A stretch of DNA of 64,000 nt from a virus, in IMG/VR virus record IMGVR_UViG_3300042484_002069, positions 1-64,000 of that record; one strand, written 5' to 3'. Below are positions 27,971-36,819 of this stretch, in pieces. Numbering within the stretch: the stretch's first letter is position 1; each line of letters begins with the position of its first letter. Below the pieces are notes generated by a model, which did not search any database, was not told the origin of the DNA, and was given only the letters and a program-made list of their open reading frames with translations. The position numbers and the translations under genes were made by a program.

Positions 27971-28937
27971 AATTGTATTCTTCAATCATTACCATAGAGG
28001 CGATTTGTTAACGCATAAAGAATATGTTAGGCAATTAAAACAAGAATTACCTGATGTAGAATTTGAGTATATGCATTTTAATCATTCTAAATTAACTAGA
28101 GATTTAGATATTCCGAAGACCGGATCACCTACTGATTTAGATGCAAAGACTCCATTCTATCAGGAAGAGGATACCCTTTATATTAATACCTGGATTGGAT
28201 GTTTTTGGGATATATTCTGCGAGCATGGTGGTATTAATATGGATTCGCTTTGGCATCAATGGCAGAAAATTTTTGAAACTGTTAATGCCGCATTTGGTGT
28301 CGAGTTAAAACTAAATGCAGAAAAAGAATCATATTTGCCATCTATTGATTTTAGTAGATTTGATACTACTTCTATTGATCAATATTTAAGTAACTCTATC
28401 GGCATTAAGAAAATTTTAATTTGCAACGGTGCTCCTCAATCAGGACAATCATTCTCATATGATATGTCTGATTTTATTCATAGTACTGCTAAAGAATATT
28501 CTGACGTACATTTTATCTGCACAACAAAATTTGATACTAAAGAAACAAATATTCTATTTACAGATGATATCATCAAAGATACCGAAATTGAGGATGAAAA
28601 ACGTGCACCTTGGGAGGATAAAGGATTTTGCGATCTTCAAGAAATTTCTTATTTAAGTGAACATGCGGATGCGATTGTCGGTAAAAACTCTGGACCCTTT
28701 GTATTCTGCGAAACAAAAACAAATTATATGAATTCATCTAAGAAATTTTTATCGTATAATGTTAGTTGGGGTGAAGCATTCCAAACAGGTGCTAAGAAAC
28801 CAACAGAAACAATGTCGAATAATATGAATCTTGAATGCGATTATAAAATTGTTCCTATTTCAGATATTCATAATTTAACAGATGCCGATGCAACTAATAT
28901 TAAAAACTCTTTAAACGAATTAGCGAATAGCCTATGA
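27963..28937 (+). CDS. Unassigned glycan-island protein, possible glycosyltransferase
   Basis: 324 residues beginning KIVFFNHYHRGDLLTHKEYV, with IKKILICNGAPQSGQSFSYD and HADAIVGKNSGPFVF. The layout recalls GT-B proteins of the heptosyltransferase type, but no diagnostic donor motif is certain. It overlaps both neighbours, within the run of transferases. Confidence 0.5.
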   Translation: MAKIVFFNHYHRGDLLTHKEYVRQLKQELPDVEFEYMHFNHSKLTRDLDIPKTGSPTDLDAKTPFYQEEDTLYINTWIGCFWDIFCEHGGINMDSLWHQWQKIFETVNAAFGVELKLNAEKESYLPSIDFSRFDTTSIDQYLSNSIGIKKILICNGAPQSGQSFSYDMSDFIHSTAKEYSDVHFICTTKFDTKETNILFTDDIIKDTEIEDEKRAPWEDKGFCDLQEISYLSEHADAIVGKNSGPFVFCETKTNYMNSSKKFLSYNVSWGEAFQTGAKKPTETMSNNMNLECDYKIVPISDIHNLTDADATNIKNSLNELANSL

Positions 28938-29812
28938 AAAAATTAAAATTAGGTTTTACCGATACACATGAACATTTATCTACATTTTTTGCTAGTCTAT
29001 TAGCTAATAGATTTGATGTAGAAATTGATAACGAAAATCCCGATTATTTAATTTTTGGCGATGATAATTTCGGAACAAACAATACTAAATTCGATAAGAA
29101 GGATGTAGTTAAGATTTTCTATACTGGAGAAAATCGTCGTCCAGAGGATTATGATTGCCATTATGCAATATCCTTCGATCATAATTACAGCAATTGGCAT
29201 TATCGTTTACCGTTATTTGTAATCTATATGTGGTCGCTAGATCAAATTCATAATACTGGTTATGACTATTATCACATTCTTCAGGATAATCAACCTAAGG
29301 AAAAAACAGATTTTTGTTCTTTTGTTGTAGGAAATCCTAAATGCGAAATACGTAATGACTTCTTTCGACGTTTAGGTAAGTACAAAAAAGTTGACAGTGG
29401 CGGCACACTATATAATAACATTAATGCTAGTCTTGACGGGGAACAAGCAAAGATTGATTTTCTATCCTCAAGAAAATTTAATATTTGTTTTGAGTCCAGT
29501 GCGAATCCGGGTTATGTGACAGAGAAAATTTTACACGCATACTATGCAAAGACTATTCCTATTTACTGGGGCAGCCCAACAATAACTGCAGATTTTAATC
29601 CGCTATCCTTTATCAATGTAAATAATTTCCATGATTTAGATGCAGTAGTAGATTATGTTAAGATGATTGATAACGACGATGACCTATATAACAGAATCTT
29701 AGCAGCAAGTCCTTTTGCTGGAAATATACCTAGAGATTATGTTATGCTAAATAATTTCTTAAATTGGTTTGAATCGGTAGTTTATAATAAAATTGACATG
29801 AGAGAAGAATGA
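28934..29812 (+). CDS. GT10-family alpha-1,3-fucosyltransferase-like
   Basis: A 292-residue protein. KFNICFESSANPGYVTEKIL and IPIYWGSPTI are the hallmark C-terminal motifs of GT10 fucosyltransferases, which use GDP-fucose. It lies downstream of gmd and fcl, which supply a GDP-deoxyhexose. Acceptor (host LPS mimic, virion protein or other) unknown. Confidence 0.88.
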   Translation: MKKLKLGFTDTHEHLSTFFASLLANRFDVEIDNENPDYLIFGDDNFGTNNTKFDKKDVVKIFYTGENRRPEDYDCHYAISFDHNYSNWHYRLPLFVIYMWSLDQIHNTGYDYYHILQDNQPKEKTDFCSFVVGNPKCEIRNDFFRRLGKYKKVDSGGTLYNNINASLDGEQAKIDFLSSRKFNICFESSANPGYVTEKILHAYYAKTIPIYWGSPTITADFNPLSFINVNNFHDLDAVVDYVKMIDNDDDLYNRILAASPFAGNIPRDYVMLNNFLNWFESVVYNKIDMREE

Positions 29813-30528
29813 AAATACAAACCTTCATTTTTAATTGGGTAGGCCAATACGACAATACGTATAACAAAGAACTACAATTAAAAGATTTCAATCCTGTTAT
29901 TATTAACAGCGATGATATCTATAATGATATTCCTGAATGGCATCATATTGGCAATGATGCATACTTTGGAGCACAATTTGCTAAAGCAGTTGAATTATTT
30001 TTAGAGACTGATAATGAAGTATTATTTCATATCCAAGGTGATGCATCATATAATGACTGGCCTAAACTATATGACGATGCAAACAAATATTTTGAGATGT
30101 CAGATTGGGGCATTTACGCACCTAATGTAGATTATACATGGTATGACTCTAGCAGAACAGATATTACTAGTTTATATTTTCCTATTGAAGGATTGAAGAT
30201 TGTAGCAAATACAGATTGCACCTGTTGGTTCATCCATAGAGATATTTTAAAACTCTACAAAGAACGTAATCTAAATCTTGAACAATATAAGATGGGTTGG
30301 TCTTGGGATATTATATTACCTAGCTTATGTTTTATTAATCAGCGACCCGTAATACGAGATTATAATCATACAATCCAGCATCCGCTAGGCACAGGATATG
30401 ATACTAACCAAGCAGAAAAAGAAATGCAACAGTTATATGATACTTTGCCCGAGGATCTTCAAGAAGCATTTCGATACATCAAAGGTGATCGAGAAAATTT
30501 AACCAAATATTATCAGACGCCGGCATGA
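29809..30528 (+). CDS. GT-A-like putative glycosyltransferase
   Basis: 239 residues. VLFHIQGDASYNDW and DCTCWFIHRDIL resemble nucleotide-sugar and acceptor sites of GT-A folds. There is no close family I can name. It overlaps the GT10 gene and the following gene by 4 bases each. Confidence 0.5.
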   Translation: MKIQTFIFNWVGQYDNTYNKELQLKDFNPVIINSDDIYNDIPEWHHIGNDAYFGAQFAKAVELFLETDNEVLFHIQGDASYNDWPKLYDDANKYFEMSDWGIYAPNVDYTWYDSSRTDITSLYFPIEGLKIVANTDCTCWFIHRDILKLYKERNLNLEQYKMGWSWDIILPSLCFINQRPVIRDYNHTIQHPLGTGYDTNQAEKEMQQLYDTLPEDLQEAFRYIKGDRENLTKYYQTPA

Positions 30529-31160
30529 AAAAAATTATAGCTTTTAGTCTTTGGGGTAATAATCCTAAATATTGTGCCGGGGCAATACGCAATGCACAAT
30601 TAGCTAAAACAATTTTTCCAGAATGGATATGTATTTTTTATTATAACGATACCGTACCAGCAACTTATATTAAAATACTAAGTGAATTTGATAATGTGGA
30701 AGTAGTAAAAATTGCTGATGGATCATTTGGGGCATTTTGGCGATTTTTTGATATGCTCGAAGATACAATTGTAATATCCAGAGACTGCGATTCCCGCCTT
30801 TCTAAAAGAGAGAAACGTATTGTGGATGATTGGTTATCTAGCAAAGAAAAAATGTGCGTAATACGAGATCATATTAATCACTATGAGTTTCCGATGCTTG
30901 CAGGTATGTGGGGAATTAAAAATGGACTTCATATAGATTTGCACAAACCAATGGAACAATATTGGTATACTCATTCGTATTTGGTGGATCAATTTTATTT
31001 GCGAGATGTTGTATGGCCGGTGTTAAAAGATAATTGTAAAATTTATGGTATCAAGGAAACTGCTTGGATGCGAGAAACATATGAAAGTATTGGTATGGAC
31101 TTTATTGGTCAAACATATTCAGACGATGAATCTCCAGTATATCCCGGCGCTTTAGTATAG
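30525..31160 (+). CDS. Putative glycosyltransferase with DxD motif
   Basis: 211 residues with KKIIAFSLWGNNPKYCAGAI, a capsule-type N-terminus, and SRDCDSRLSKRE (DxD), then HYEFPMLAGMWGIK. These motifs occur in small GT-A proteins of polysaccharide clusters. Sugar and acceptor unknown. Confidence 0.6.
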   Translation: MKKIIAFSLWGNNPKYCAGAIRNAQLAKTIFPEWICIFYYNDTVPATYIKILSEFDNVEVVKIADGSFGAFWRFFDMLEDTIVISRDCDSRLSKREKRIVDDWLSSKEKMCVIRDHINHYEFPMLAGMWGIKNGLHIDLHKPMEQYWYTHSYLVDQFYLRDVVWPVLKDNCKIYGIKETAWMRETYESIGMDFIGQTYSDDESPVYPGALV

Positions 31161-31167
31161 GGTTAAA

Positions 31168-31860
31168 ATGGGTATCGCATTATTACATCATACAGGGTTG
31201 GGTGACCATTTCATGTGCAATGGTCTTGTTCATCAATTAGCTGATAAGTATGGGGAAGTGGATTTGTTCTGCAAAGAGCATTTGTATAAAACTATCAATC
31301 ACTTATACATGGATTTTCCTAACATAAAAATTATTCCGATTAAAAATGATTCAGAAGATCCATACCGGTATGCTGCAAATACACAAAAAGATCTAGTACG
31401 TGTTGGATTTGAGCATACCGATTTCAATAGATTTGAGGAATCTTTCTATGAACAAGTAGGATTAGATGTTGATGATGAATTTGCATACTTTCAATTTCCC
31501 TCGGATTTATCTGGATCAAAAAAATTATATGAGCAAGTTGTTGCGGCAAGGGGAAAAGATTATATTTTTGTACATGATGTAAGCTCATATAAAGCATTTG
31601 ATTTAAAAATAGAATCATCCTTGCCTAGATTTGTAGTTAATAAAACAGATACAGATGACGTATTAGATTATATTGATACTATCTGTAACGCCAAAGAAGT
31701 ACATATAATAAACAGCGGGTTACATAATTTAGTTTTCCAATTACTATGCCATGGAAAAGTAAATTCTGATAACGTATTTTTTCATGATGCAAGAAAACCA
31801 AAAGACGGTGGAATTGCTATTAGAATTCCTAGTGATGTGAAGGTTATACAATATGACTAA
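31168..31860 (+). CDS. GT9/heptosyltransferase-like protein
   Basis: 230 residues starting ALLHHTGLGDHFMCNGLVHQ, a G-x-GD nucleotide-binding opening typical of GT9-like proteins, with HIINSGLHNLVFQLLCHG later. It is shorter than ADP-heptose transferases. Assignment is tentative. Confidence 0.5.
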   Translation: MGIALLHHTGLGDHFMCNGLVHQLADKYGEVDLFCKEHLYKTINHLYMDFPNIKIIPIKNDSEDPYRYAANTQKDLVRVGFEHTDFNRFEESFYEQVGLDVDDEFAYFQFPSDLSGSKKLYEQVVAARGKDYIFVHDVSSYKAFDLKIESSLPRFVVNKTDTDDVLDYIDTICNAKEVHIINSGLHNLVFQLLCHGKVNSDNVFFHDARKPKDGGIAIRIPSDVKVIQYD

Positions 31861-32593
31861 AAGAGTTACAATAATTACACCCACAACAGGGACAGATTAC
31901 TTAGAACACTGTTTGCAATCAGTTAAGCAACAAACATATAAAAACATCAATCACTTCGTTGTTATAGATGGGCAACAGTATGCGGAAAAAGCAAACAAAA
32001 TTTTAGCAATTAATCCGAACGAAGAAAGAACAGTTTTATGTCTTCCGGAAAATACTGGGGCGGATGGGTATAATGGGCATAGAATTTATGGGTCTATTCC
32101 TTATCTATGTAATACTGATTATATAATGTACTTAGATGAAGATAATTGGATTGACTCAGAACACGTCCAAAGTTTAATTGACACAATAGATGAAGGCAAT
32201 GATTGGGCCTTTTCTTTAAGGAAAATTTATGGCAGCAATGGTGATTTTATTTGTACTGATGATTGCGAGAATCTTGGGCTGTGGCCGACTTGCATCAACG
32301 AAAAAGAACTCTTTGTAGATGTGGGTGCGTATTTCTTACCTACCGCAATTGCTATTCAAATTTCTCCTTTATGGTATAGACGGGCAAGACATCCCGAGGA
32401 ACAGCCAGAAGTCGATAGACTTATTATGCAAATTCTGATAGAATATAATTTTAAATATAACACCAACGGTAGATATACGTTAAATTATAGAGTAGGAAAC
32501 AGGCAAGATTCGGTACAAAAAGAATTCTTTTTGTGGGGAAATGCTAAGATGGAGCAAAAATATGGAGATTATTATCCGTGGCGCAAGAAATAG
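31853..32593 (+). CDS. GT2-family glycosyltransferase
   Basis: 246 residues with VTIITPTTGTDYLEHCLQS, NHFVVIDG and YIMYLDEDNWID, the GT-A core with an acidic metal motif (DED). It closes the glycan island and overlaps the DUF3310 gene by 16 bases. Confidence 0.78.
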   Translation: MTKRVTIITPTTGTDYLEHCLQSVKQQTYKNINHFVVIDGQQYAEKANKILAINPNEERTVLCLPENTGADGYNGHRIYGSIPYLCNTDYIMYLDEDNWIDSEHVQSLIDTIDEGNDWAFSLRKIYGSNGDFICTDDCENLGLWPTCINEKELFVDVGAYFLPTAIAIQISPLWYRRARHPEEQPEVDRLIMQILIEYNFKYNTNGRYTLNYRVGNRQDSVQKEFFLWGNAKMEQKYGDYYPWRKK

Positions 32594-32865
32594 AATATAA
32601 GTTTAATGAGGGTGATCTGTTGAAAGATTTTCAGGCATATGTTGATGCGACATACAATCAACACTACGCCCTAAACAAATATCAAGCAACAGAATTTATT
32701 ATTGATAACGGACATGGCGTAGGATTTACTGCGGGCAATGTAATGAAATATGTCCAAAGGTACGGAAAAAAAGCAGGAAGGAATAGACAAGACTTGCTAA
32801 AGGTGTTACACTATGCATTGATGCTGTTATATGTGCATGACATTGAAACTAAGGAGACTAAATAA
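32578..32865 (+). CDS. DUF3310-family protein
   Basis: 95 residues with a GTG start. HYALNKYQATEFIIDNG, NVMKYVQRYGKK and DLLKVLHYALMLL match DUF3310, a common phage family sometimes labelled nucleotide kinase or SaV-like. Function unproven. It overlaps the clamp gene by one base. Confidence 0.75.
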   Translation: MAQEIEYKFNEGDLLKDFQAYVDATYNQHYALNKYQATEFIIDNGHGVGFTAGNVMKYVQRYGKKAGRNRQDLLKVLHYALMLLYVHDIETKETK

Positions 32866-33521
32866 TGCAAATAAGTAAAGAAACAATTGATATTCTAAAG
32901 AACTTCGCCTCTATTAATTCTAACCTAATGATTCGAAAAGGTAAGACTCTTTCGACTATTAGTACAGGTAAAAACATTTTTAGTAAAGCGGATGTAACTG
33001 AGGAATTTCCTCTCGAAGTAGCAATTTATGATTTGAACTCATTGCTTGCGCTTTTAACTGTTATGGAAAATCAAGAAGTAGATTTTGGTGAAAAAAGTTT
33101 AACGATTTCTAAAGGCAATGGTAAATTTGAATATTTTTATGCTAGCCCAAGCGTTATTGTTGCCGCACCAGAAAAGAGCATTGAGTTAGATTCGCATTAC
33201 GAATTTACACTTTCTGCAGATGATGTGCAGATGATTATGAAGGCAGCGGCAATTACCGGTGCGCCAACTATCACAATTTCTAGTAAAGAAGGCAAGGTTT
33301 CTCTTAATATCGGCGATAAGAAAAACGATACTGCAAATACATATAAAAAATCAATCGGAGATAGTGAACATACGTTTGAATGTCATATGGCGGTTGAGAA
33401 TTTTAAAATTATTCCCGACGCATATAATGTTACTATTTCTAAAAAGAAAGCATTTCAATTTAAACATGCTACTAAGGTAATTGAATATTTTATTGCAATG
33501 GAACCCGATTCAGTAGTTTAA
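32865..33521 (+). CDS. 45: Sliding clamp gp45
   Basis: 218 residues matching the T4 clamp: IDILKNFASINSNLMIRKG, IYDLNSLLALLTVMENQEVD and VAENFKIIPDAYNVTIS-like segments. The trimeric ring holds DNA polymerase and, in T4, activates late promoters with gp55 and gp33. It precedes gp44 and gp62, the clamp loader. Confidence 0.92.
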   Translation: MQISKETIDILKNFASINSNLMIRKGKTLSTISTGKNIFSKADVTEEFPLEVAIYDLNSLLALLTVMENQEVDFGEKSLTISKGNGKFEYFYASPSVIVAAPEKSIELDSHYEFTLSADDVQMIMKAAAITGAPTITISSKEGKVSLNIGDKKNDTANTYKKSIGDSEHTFECHMAVENFKIIPDAYNVTISKKKAFQFKHATKVIEYFIAMEPDSVV

Positions 33522-33555
33522 TGTTGCTGTACGCCTATTATAATATGGAGTTGTT

Positions 33556-34497
33556 ATGGATTATCGTGAAAATGAATTTCTTTGGGTTGAGAAATATCGC
33601 CCGAGGAAATTAGAAGATTGTATTCTTCCCGCTAGTCAGAAAACTATTTTTCTGGAAATGTTAGCAAAGGGAGAGATACAAAATATGTTATTATGCGGCG
33701 GCGCAGGCATGGGCAAAACGACAGTTGCCCGTGCTTTGTGCGAAGAGCTACAAACAGATTATATCATCATTAATGGATCAGAAGAATCGGGTATTGATGT
33801 TCTTCGTACAAAGATTAAGCAATTTGCATCTACTGTTTCTTTTAGCGGTAAGCCAAAAGTTGTTATATTAGATGAAGCGGATTATTTAAATCCAAATTCC
33901 ACACAACCTGCTCTTCGAGCATTTATGGAAGAATTTTCATCTAATTGTAGATTCATTCTTACTTGTAATTTTAAAAATAGAATCATTCCTCCTCTGCATT
34001 CTAGAGCGGCAGTCATTGAATTTAAATTGCCAAAAGCAGATAAACCTAAAATTGCCTCAGCATTTTTTAAGCGAGTAAATGAAATTCTCAGCATTGAAAA
34101 AGTTGAGGCTGATGGTAAAGTTGTTGCAAAGGTAATCGAAAAACATTTTCCGGACTATCGTAGAGTTCTAAATGAACTTCAGAGGTATGGTGCATCTGGA
34201 AAAATTGATGAGGGTATCTTTGTAAGTTTAGGTGAGACTAATCTTCAAGAATTGATTGTGTCTTTGAAAGATAAGGATTGGAAGAAGATGCGAACTTGGG
34301 TCGTCAATAACATTGATAATGACCCACAAACAATTTTTAGAAAACTATATGATGTTCTATGTGATGAAGTTGTGCAGGTTCCTCAATTAGTATTGTTACT
34401 GGCAGATTATCAATATAAATCGGCATTTTGTGCGGATCAAGAAATTAATTTAGTGGCATGCTTAACTGAAATTATGGCAGCAGTAGAATTAAAATAA
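33556..34497 (+). CDS. 44: Clamp loader large subunit gp44
   Basis: 313-residue AAA+ ATPase. WVEKYRPRKLEDCILP opens the protein, Walker A is GGAGMGKTTVAR, Walker B VVILDEADYL, and the region ILTCNFKNRIIPPLHSRA holds sensor 1 and an SRC-like arginine. It loads gp45 on primer-template DNA with gp62. Confidence 0.95.
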   Translation: MDYRENEFLWVEKYRPRKLEDCILPASQKTIFLEMLAKGEIQNMLLCGGAGMGKTTVARALCEELQTDYIIINGSEESGIDVLRTKIKQFASTVSFSGKPKVVILDEADYLNPNSTQPALRAFMEEFSSNCRFILTCNFKNRIIPPLHSRAAVIEFKLPKADKPKIASAFFKRVNEILSIEKVEADGKVVAKVIEKHFPDYRRVLNELQRYGASGKIDEGIFVSLGETNLQELIVSLKDKDWKKMRTWVVNNIDNDPQTIFRKLYDVLCDEVVQVPQLVLLLADYQYKSAFCADQEINLVACLTEIMAAVELK

Positions 34498-34781
34498 TGA
34501 TAAATCCATTTGAAAATATATTTATTTGGATAAAAGAGGATTGGAAATCTTACCCACTTCGTTTTACGGTTGAGATTATTGCATGGACAATGAGTATTGG
34601 ATGTACTATGTGGATGGGATACACTTTGCCGAATCCTCCTTTCATCTATCTATATCCGCTATTCATGGTACAATGTATGTTATTTGCTTGGTCAGCCTGG
34701 ACTAGAGGATCGACCGGTATGATCGCAAATTATCTATTAATTGTAACGATAGATGTAGTAGCATATGTGAGGATGTTATGA
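34497..34781 (+). CDS. Small membrane protein
   Basis: 94 residues with about three hydrophobic segments (VEIIAWTMSIGCTMWMGY, FIYLYPLFMVQCMLFAW, IANYLLIVTIDVVAYV). It is inserted between gp44 and gp62 and overlaps both. Similar small membrane proteins appear at this place in aquatic T4-like phages. Function unknown. Confidence 0.65.
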   Translation: MINPFENIFIWIKEDWKSYPLRFTVEIIAWTMSIGCTMWMGYTLPNPPFIYLYPLFMVQCMLFAWSAWTRGSTGMIANYLLIVTIDVVAYVRML

Positions 34782-35218
34782 GTTTATTCGGTAAGCCGGT
34801 CGAAAAAATTGAGGAAGTTCCTTATAAGTCTCCCGCAATATCTCCCTTTGATTTTATTAATTCTATACATTATTCTAAACAAAACTTAATAGTAGATGAA
34901 TGGTCTGAAAAACAATATAATCCCTTTATTATAAACAAAGGATTATCCTATGGACATGATACCGTTATTCCCGCAAATGAGATGAATTCCCGTCCTCATT
35001 TGGATAAAATTCTTCAATTTCACTTTCTCATAAATATTGTTAGACCTAGAAAAAGATTCAATAAATGGATAAAGGTCGATAAAATCGATGAATTGGAAGT
35101 TGTAAAAGAATACTATGGCTATAGCACAGAAAAAGCCAAACAAGTACTCCCCCTTCTCAATGAGTCGATTCTTGATAAAATGAAGAAAAGCTTAACAAGG
35201 GGTGGTAAGAATGAGTAA
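34778..35218 (+). CDS. 62: Clamp loader small subunit gp62
   Basis: 146 residues. SPFDFINSIHYSKQNLIVDE and YNPFIINKGLSYGHDTV match T4 gp62, as does the position between gp44 and regA. It binds gp44 to complete the clamp loader. It overlaps regA by 8 bases. Confidence 0.85.
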   Translation: MSLFGKPVEKIEEVPYKSPAISPFDFINSIHYSKQNLIVDEWSEKQYNPFIINKGLSYGHDTVIPANEMNSRPHLDKILQFHFLINIVRPRKRFNKWIKVDKIDELEVVKEYYGYSTEKAKQVLPLLNESILDKMKKSLTRGGKNE

Positions 35219-35645
35219 TGACATCATTTCAATAAATTTTCCGGGATATAATCCGTTAGAAGTAATTTTAACTGAACCCGATGATTTTCTTAAGGTAAGG
35301 GAGACCTTAACTCGAATAGGAGTAGCGTCGAGAAAAGATAAAACACTATATCAATCATGCCACATATTGCACAAGCAAGGTAGATATTTTATTGTACATT
35401 TTAAAGAGTTATTTGCATTAGATGGAAAGGTTGCAGATCTCTCTGAAAATGACCTGCAACGAAGAAATACTATTGCCAAATTGCTAGTGGATTGGGGATT
35501 GGTAGAAATTAGCAATCCTCACAATTTTGTAAATTACGCCCCTCTTTCTCAAATAAAGGTTATATCGCATAAAGAGAAAGATGATTGGACATTAGAAACA
35601 AAGTATAACATTGGCAAGAAAAAGATGCCAATGGGATATAAATAA
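35211..35645 (+). CDS. regA: RegA translational repressor
   Basis: 144 residues. DDFLKVRETLTRIGVASRKD, LYQSCHILHKQGRYFIVHF and VDWGLVEI match T4 RegA, which binds early mRNAs at start regions to block translation. Start ATG 35211 is chosen because aagggg lies about 8 bases upstream; an in-frame GTG exists at 35202. Its stop overlaps a late-promoter octamer. Confidence 0.92.
   Translation: MSNDIISINFPGYNPLEVILTEPDDFLKVRETLTRIGVASRKDKTLYQSCHILHKQGRYFIVHFKELFALDGKVADLSENDLQRRNTIAKLLVDWGLVEISNPHNFVNYAPLSQIKVISHKEKDDWTLETKYNIGKKKMPMGYK
35637..35644 (+). promoter_or_regulatory. T4-type late promoter upstream of pqqA
   Basis: Exact TATAAATA overlapping the regA stop codon, 117 bp before the pqqA start. 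It is the only recognisable promoter in the gap and suggests late expression of pqqA. Confidence 0.6.
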
Positions 35646-35760
35646 TATTTTAGATGTAAAATATATTTTACACATTGATCTCACATTGAATTTTTGCTGC
35701 AGCATCTTCAATAAACTGATCTGTATCAGCAGTACTTTTTATTAAAACTAGGAGAAAAAT

Positions 35761-35832
35761 ATGTGGACAACACCATCAGCAATTGATTTGCGTTTCGGGT
35801 TCGAAATCACAATGTACATTGCAAATAGGTAA
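35761..35832 (+). CDS. pqqA: PqqA, PQQ precursor peptide
   Basis: A 23-residue open frame from ATG to TAA with aggag seven bases upstream. It starts MWTTP and ends DLRFGFEITMYIANR, the conserved body of bacterial PqqA. Glu15 and Tyr19 are in the E-x-x-x-Y arrangement that PqqE cross-links to build pyrroloquinoline quinone. Length is typical (22-24). No pqqB-E gene is in the window, so the peptide would rely on host enzymes. Stated family facts are general knowledge; the phage role is inferred. Confidence 0.93.
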   Translation: MWTTPSAIDLRFGFEITMYIANR

Positions 35833-35962
35833 TACCGCTTTCCTCGGGATGGGAACGTAAAGACTTCACCTTAGGACCGCTTTGGTACGGAGCGTGAATT
35901 AAGCTGGCACAACGATAGGGTGTCCCTGTATTCAGTAAGCAGGATAGCTATGCCTTCGGGGT
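35833..35962 (+). ncRNA. Candidate structured RNA downstream of pqqA
   Basis: Non-coding stretch of about 130 bases, richer in G+C than its surroundings, between pqqA and its terminator. Visible pairings are TTCA/TGAA enclosing CGCT/AGCG, AGGG/CCCT with loop TGT, and CCG/CGG pairs that repeat. I do not recognise an RNA family. It may be the 3' UTR of pqqA or a separate RNA. Confidence 0.4.
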
Positions 35963-35977
35963 AGCACTTTTTTTTAA
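35949..35977 (+). terminator. Rho-independent terminator after pqqA
   Basis: GCTA..CC / GG..TAGC around a stable TTCG tetraloop, followed by a run of eight or more T. It closes the pqqA transcription unit ahead of the 35998 gene. Confidence 0.85.
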
Positions 35978-35997
35978 CTCGCTTAATAGGAGCACAT

Positions 35998-36294
35998 ATG
36001 ATTACAGCCGATATTTTTATCGACACAGTTCAAAACGGCAAACGCCAATTCATTTCTAAATATGTAACGGATAAAGACCTTGCAAAACCACTTAATGATT
36101 TTGTGGATGCGCAAACTGTATTCTCGCATGCAGTAGTTTCTTCAGTAAAAGAATCTTTTGGTCATCTAAATAAAAAAATAACTCAAAGCAAAATTGAAGA
36201 AGTAATCAATCCATTTAATATTGACTGGGTTCAGGCCGGTATGAAAGCCTGGTTAGATCAACCGGCAACTAAAGCTAAACCGTTTAAGGAGTAA
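35998..36294 (+). CDS. Conserved small phage protein
   Basis: 98 residues, helical, beginning ITADIFIDTVQNGKRQFISK and containing PLNDFVDAQTVFSHA. Its shape recalls phasin-like helical proteins that sit before hsp20 in aquatic T4-like phages, but no motif fixes a function. It has an aggag site and is separated from hsp20 by 3 bases. Confidence 0.55.
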   Translation: MITADIFIDTVQNGKRQFISKYVTDKDLAKPLNDFVDAQTVFSHAVVSSVKESFGHLNKKITQSKIEEVINPFNIDWVQAGMKAWLDQPATKAKPFKE

Positions 36295-36297
36295 CAT

Positions 36298-36819
36298 ATG
36301 GCAACTCCTGCTTTTAGTAATTTTATCTTTGGCCCAGCGTATAAGGATGTTGAGAAATTCTTTGTCGGATATGATCAACAATTTGATCGCATGGCAAAAT
36401 TTCATGATGATCTAGCAAAAAACGTACCAAACTATCCTCCGTATAACATTAAGAAAACGGGTGAGAATACATACGCTATTGAATTAGCAGTCGCCGGATT
36501 TGGTAAACAGGATATTGAGATTGAATTTGCAGATGATGTATTAGTTGTTAAGGGGAATACTTCCGAAGACAACAGCGATTATTTGTTCAAAGGAATCGCC
36601 GCACGTAATTTTACACGTACATTCGCCTTGAATGAGCAAATTGAAATTAAAGATGCGGAACTTTTTAATGGTATGCTAAAAATAATACTAGAGCGTATTA
36701 TACCTGAGCATAAAAAACCAAAAAAAATTGAAGTGAAAGATACAAGTGAAATTGTTTCTGCTACAGGAAAAAAGTCTAAGAAAGAATTGTTATTAGAGGA
36801 TACTAATGCAATTGATTAA
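36298..36819 (+). CDS. hsp20: Small heat shock protein Hsp20
   Basis: 173 residues with an alpha-crystallin domain: YPPYNIKKTGENTYAIELAV, IEIEFADDVLVVKGN and the late GMLKIILERIIPEHKKPKKI. Hsp20 is a core gene of cyanophage-type T4-like phages, thought to guard folding of virion or host proteins. It overlaps the next small gene by 14 bases. Confidence 0.92.
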   Translation: MATPAFSNFIFGPAYKDVEKFFVGYDQQFDRMAKFHDDLAKNVPNYPPYNIKKTGENTYAIELAVAGFGKQDIEIEFADDVLVVKGNTSEDNSDYLFKGIAARNFTRTFALNEQIEIKDAELFNGMLKIILERIIPEHKKPKKIEVKDTSEIVSATGKKSKKELLLEDTNAID

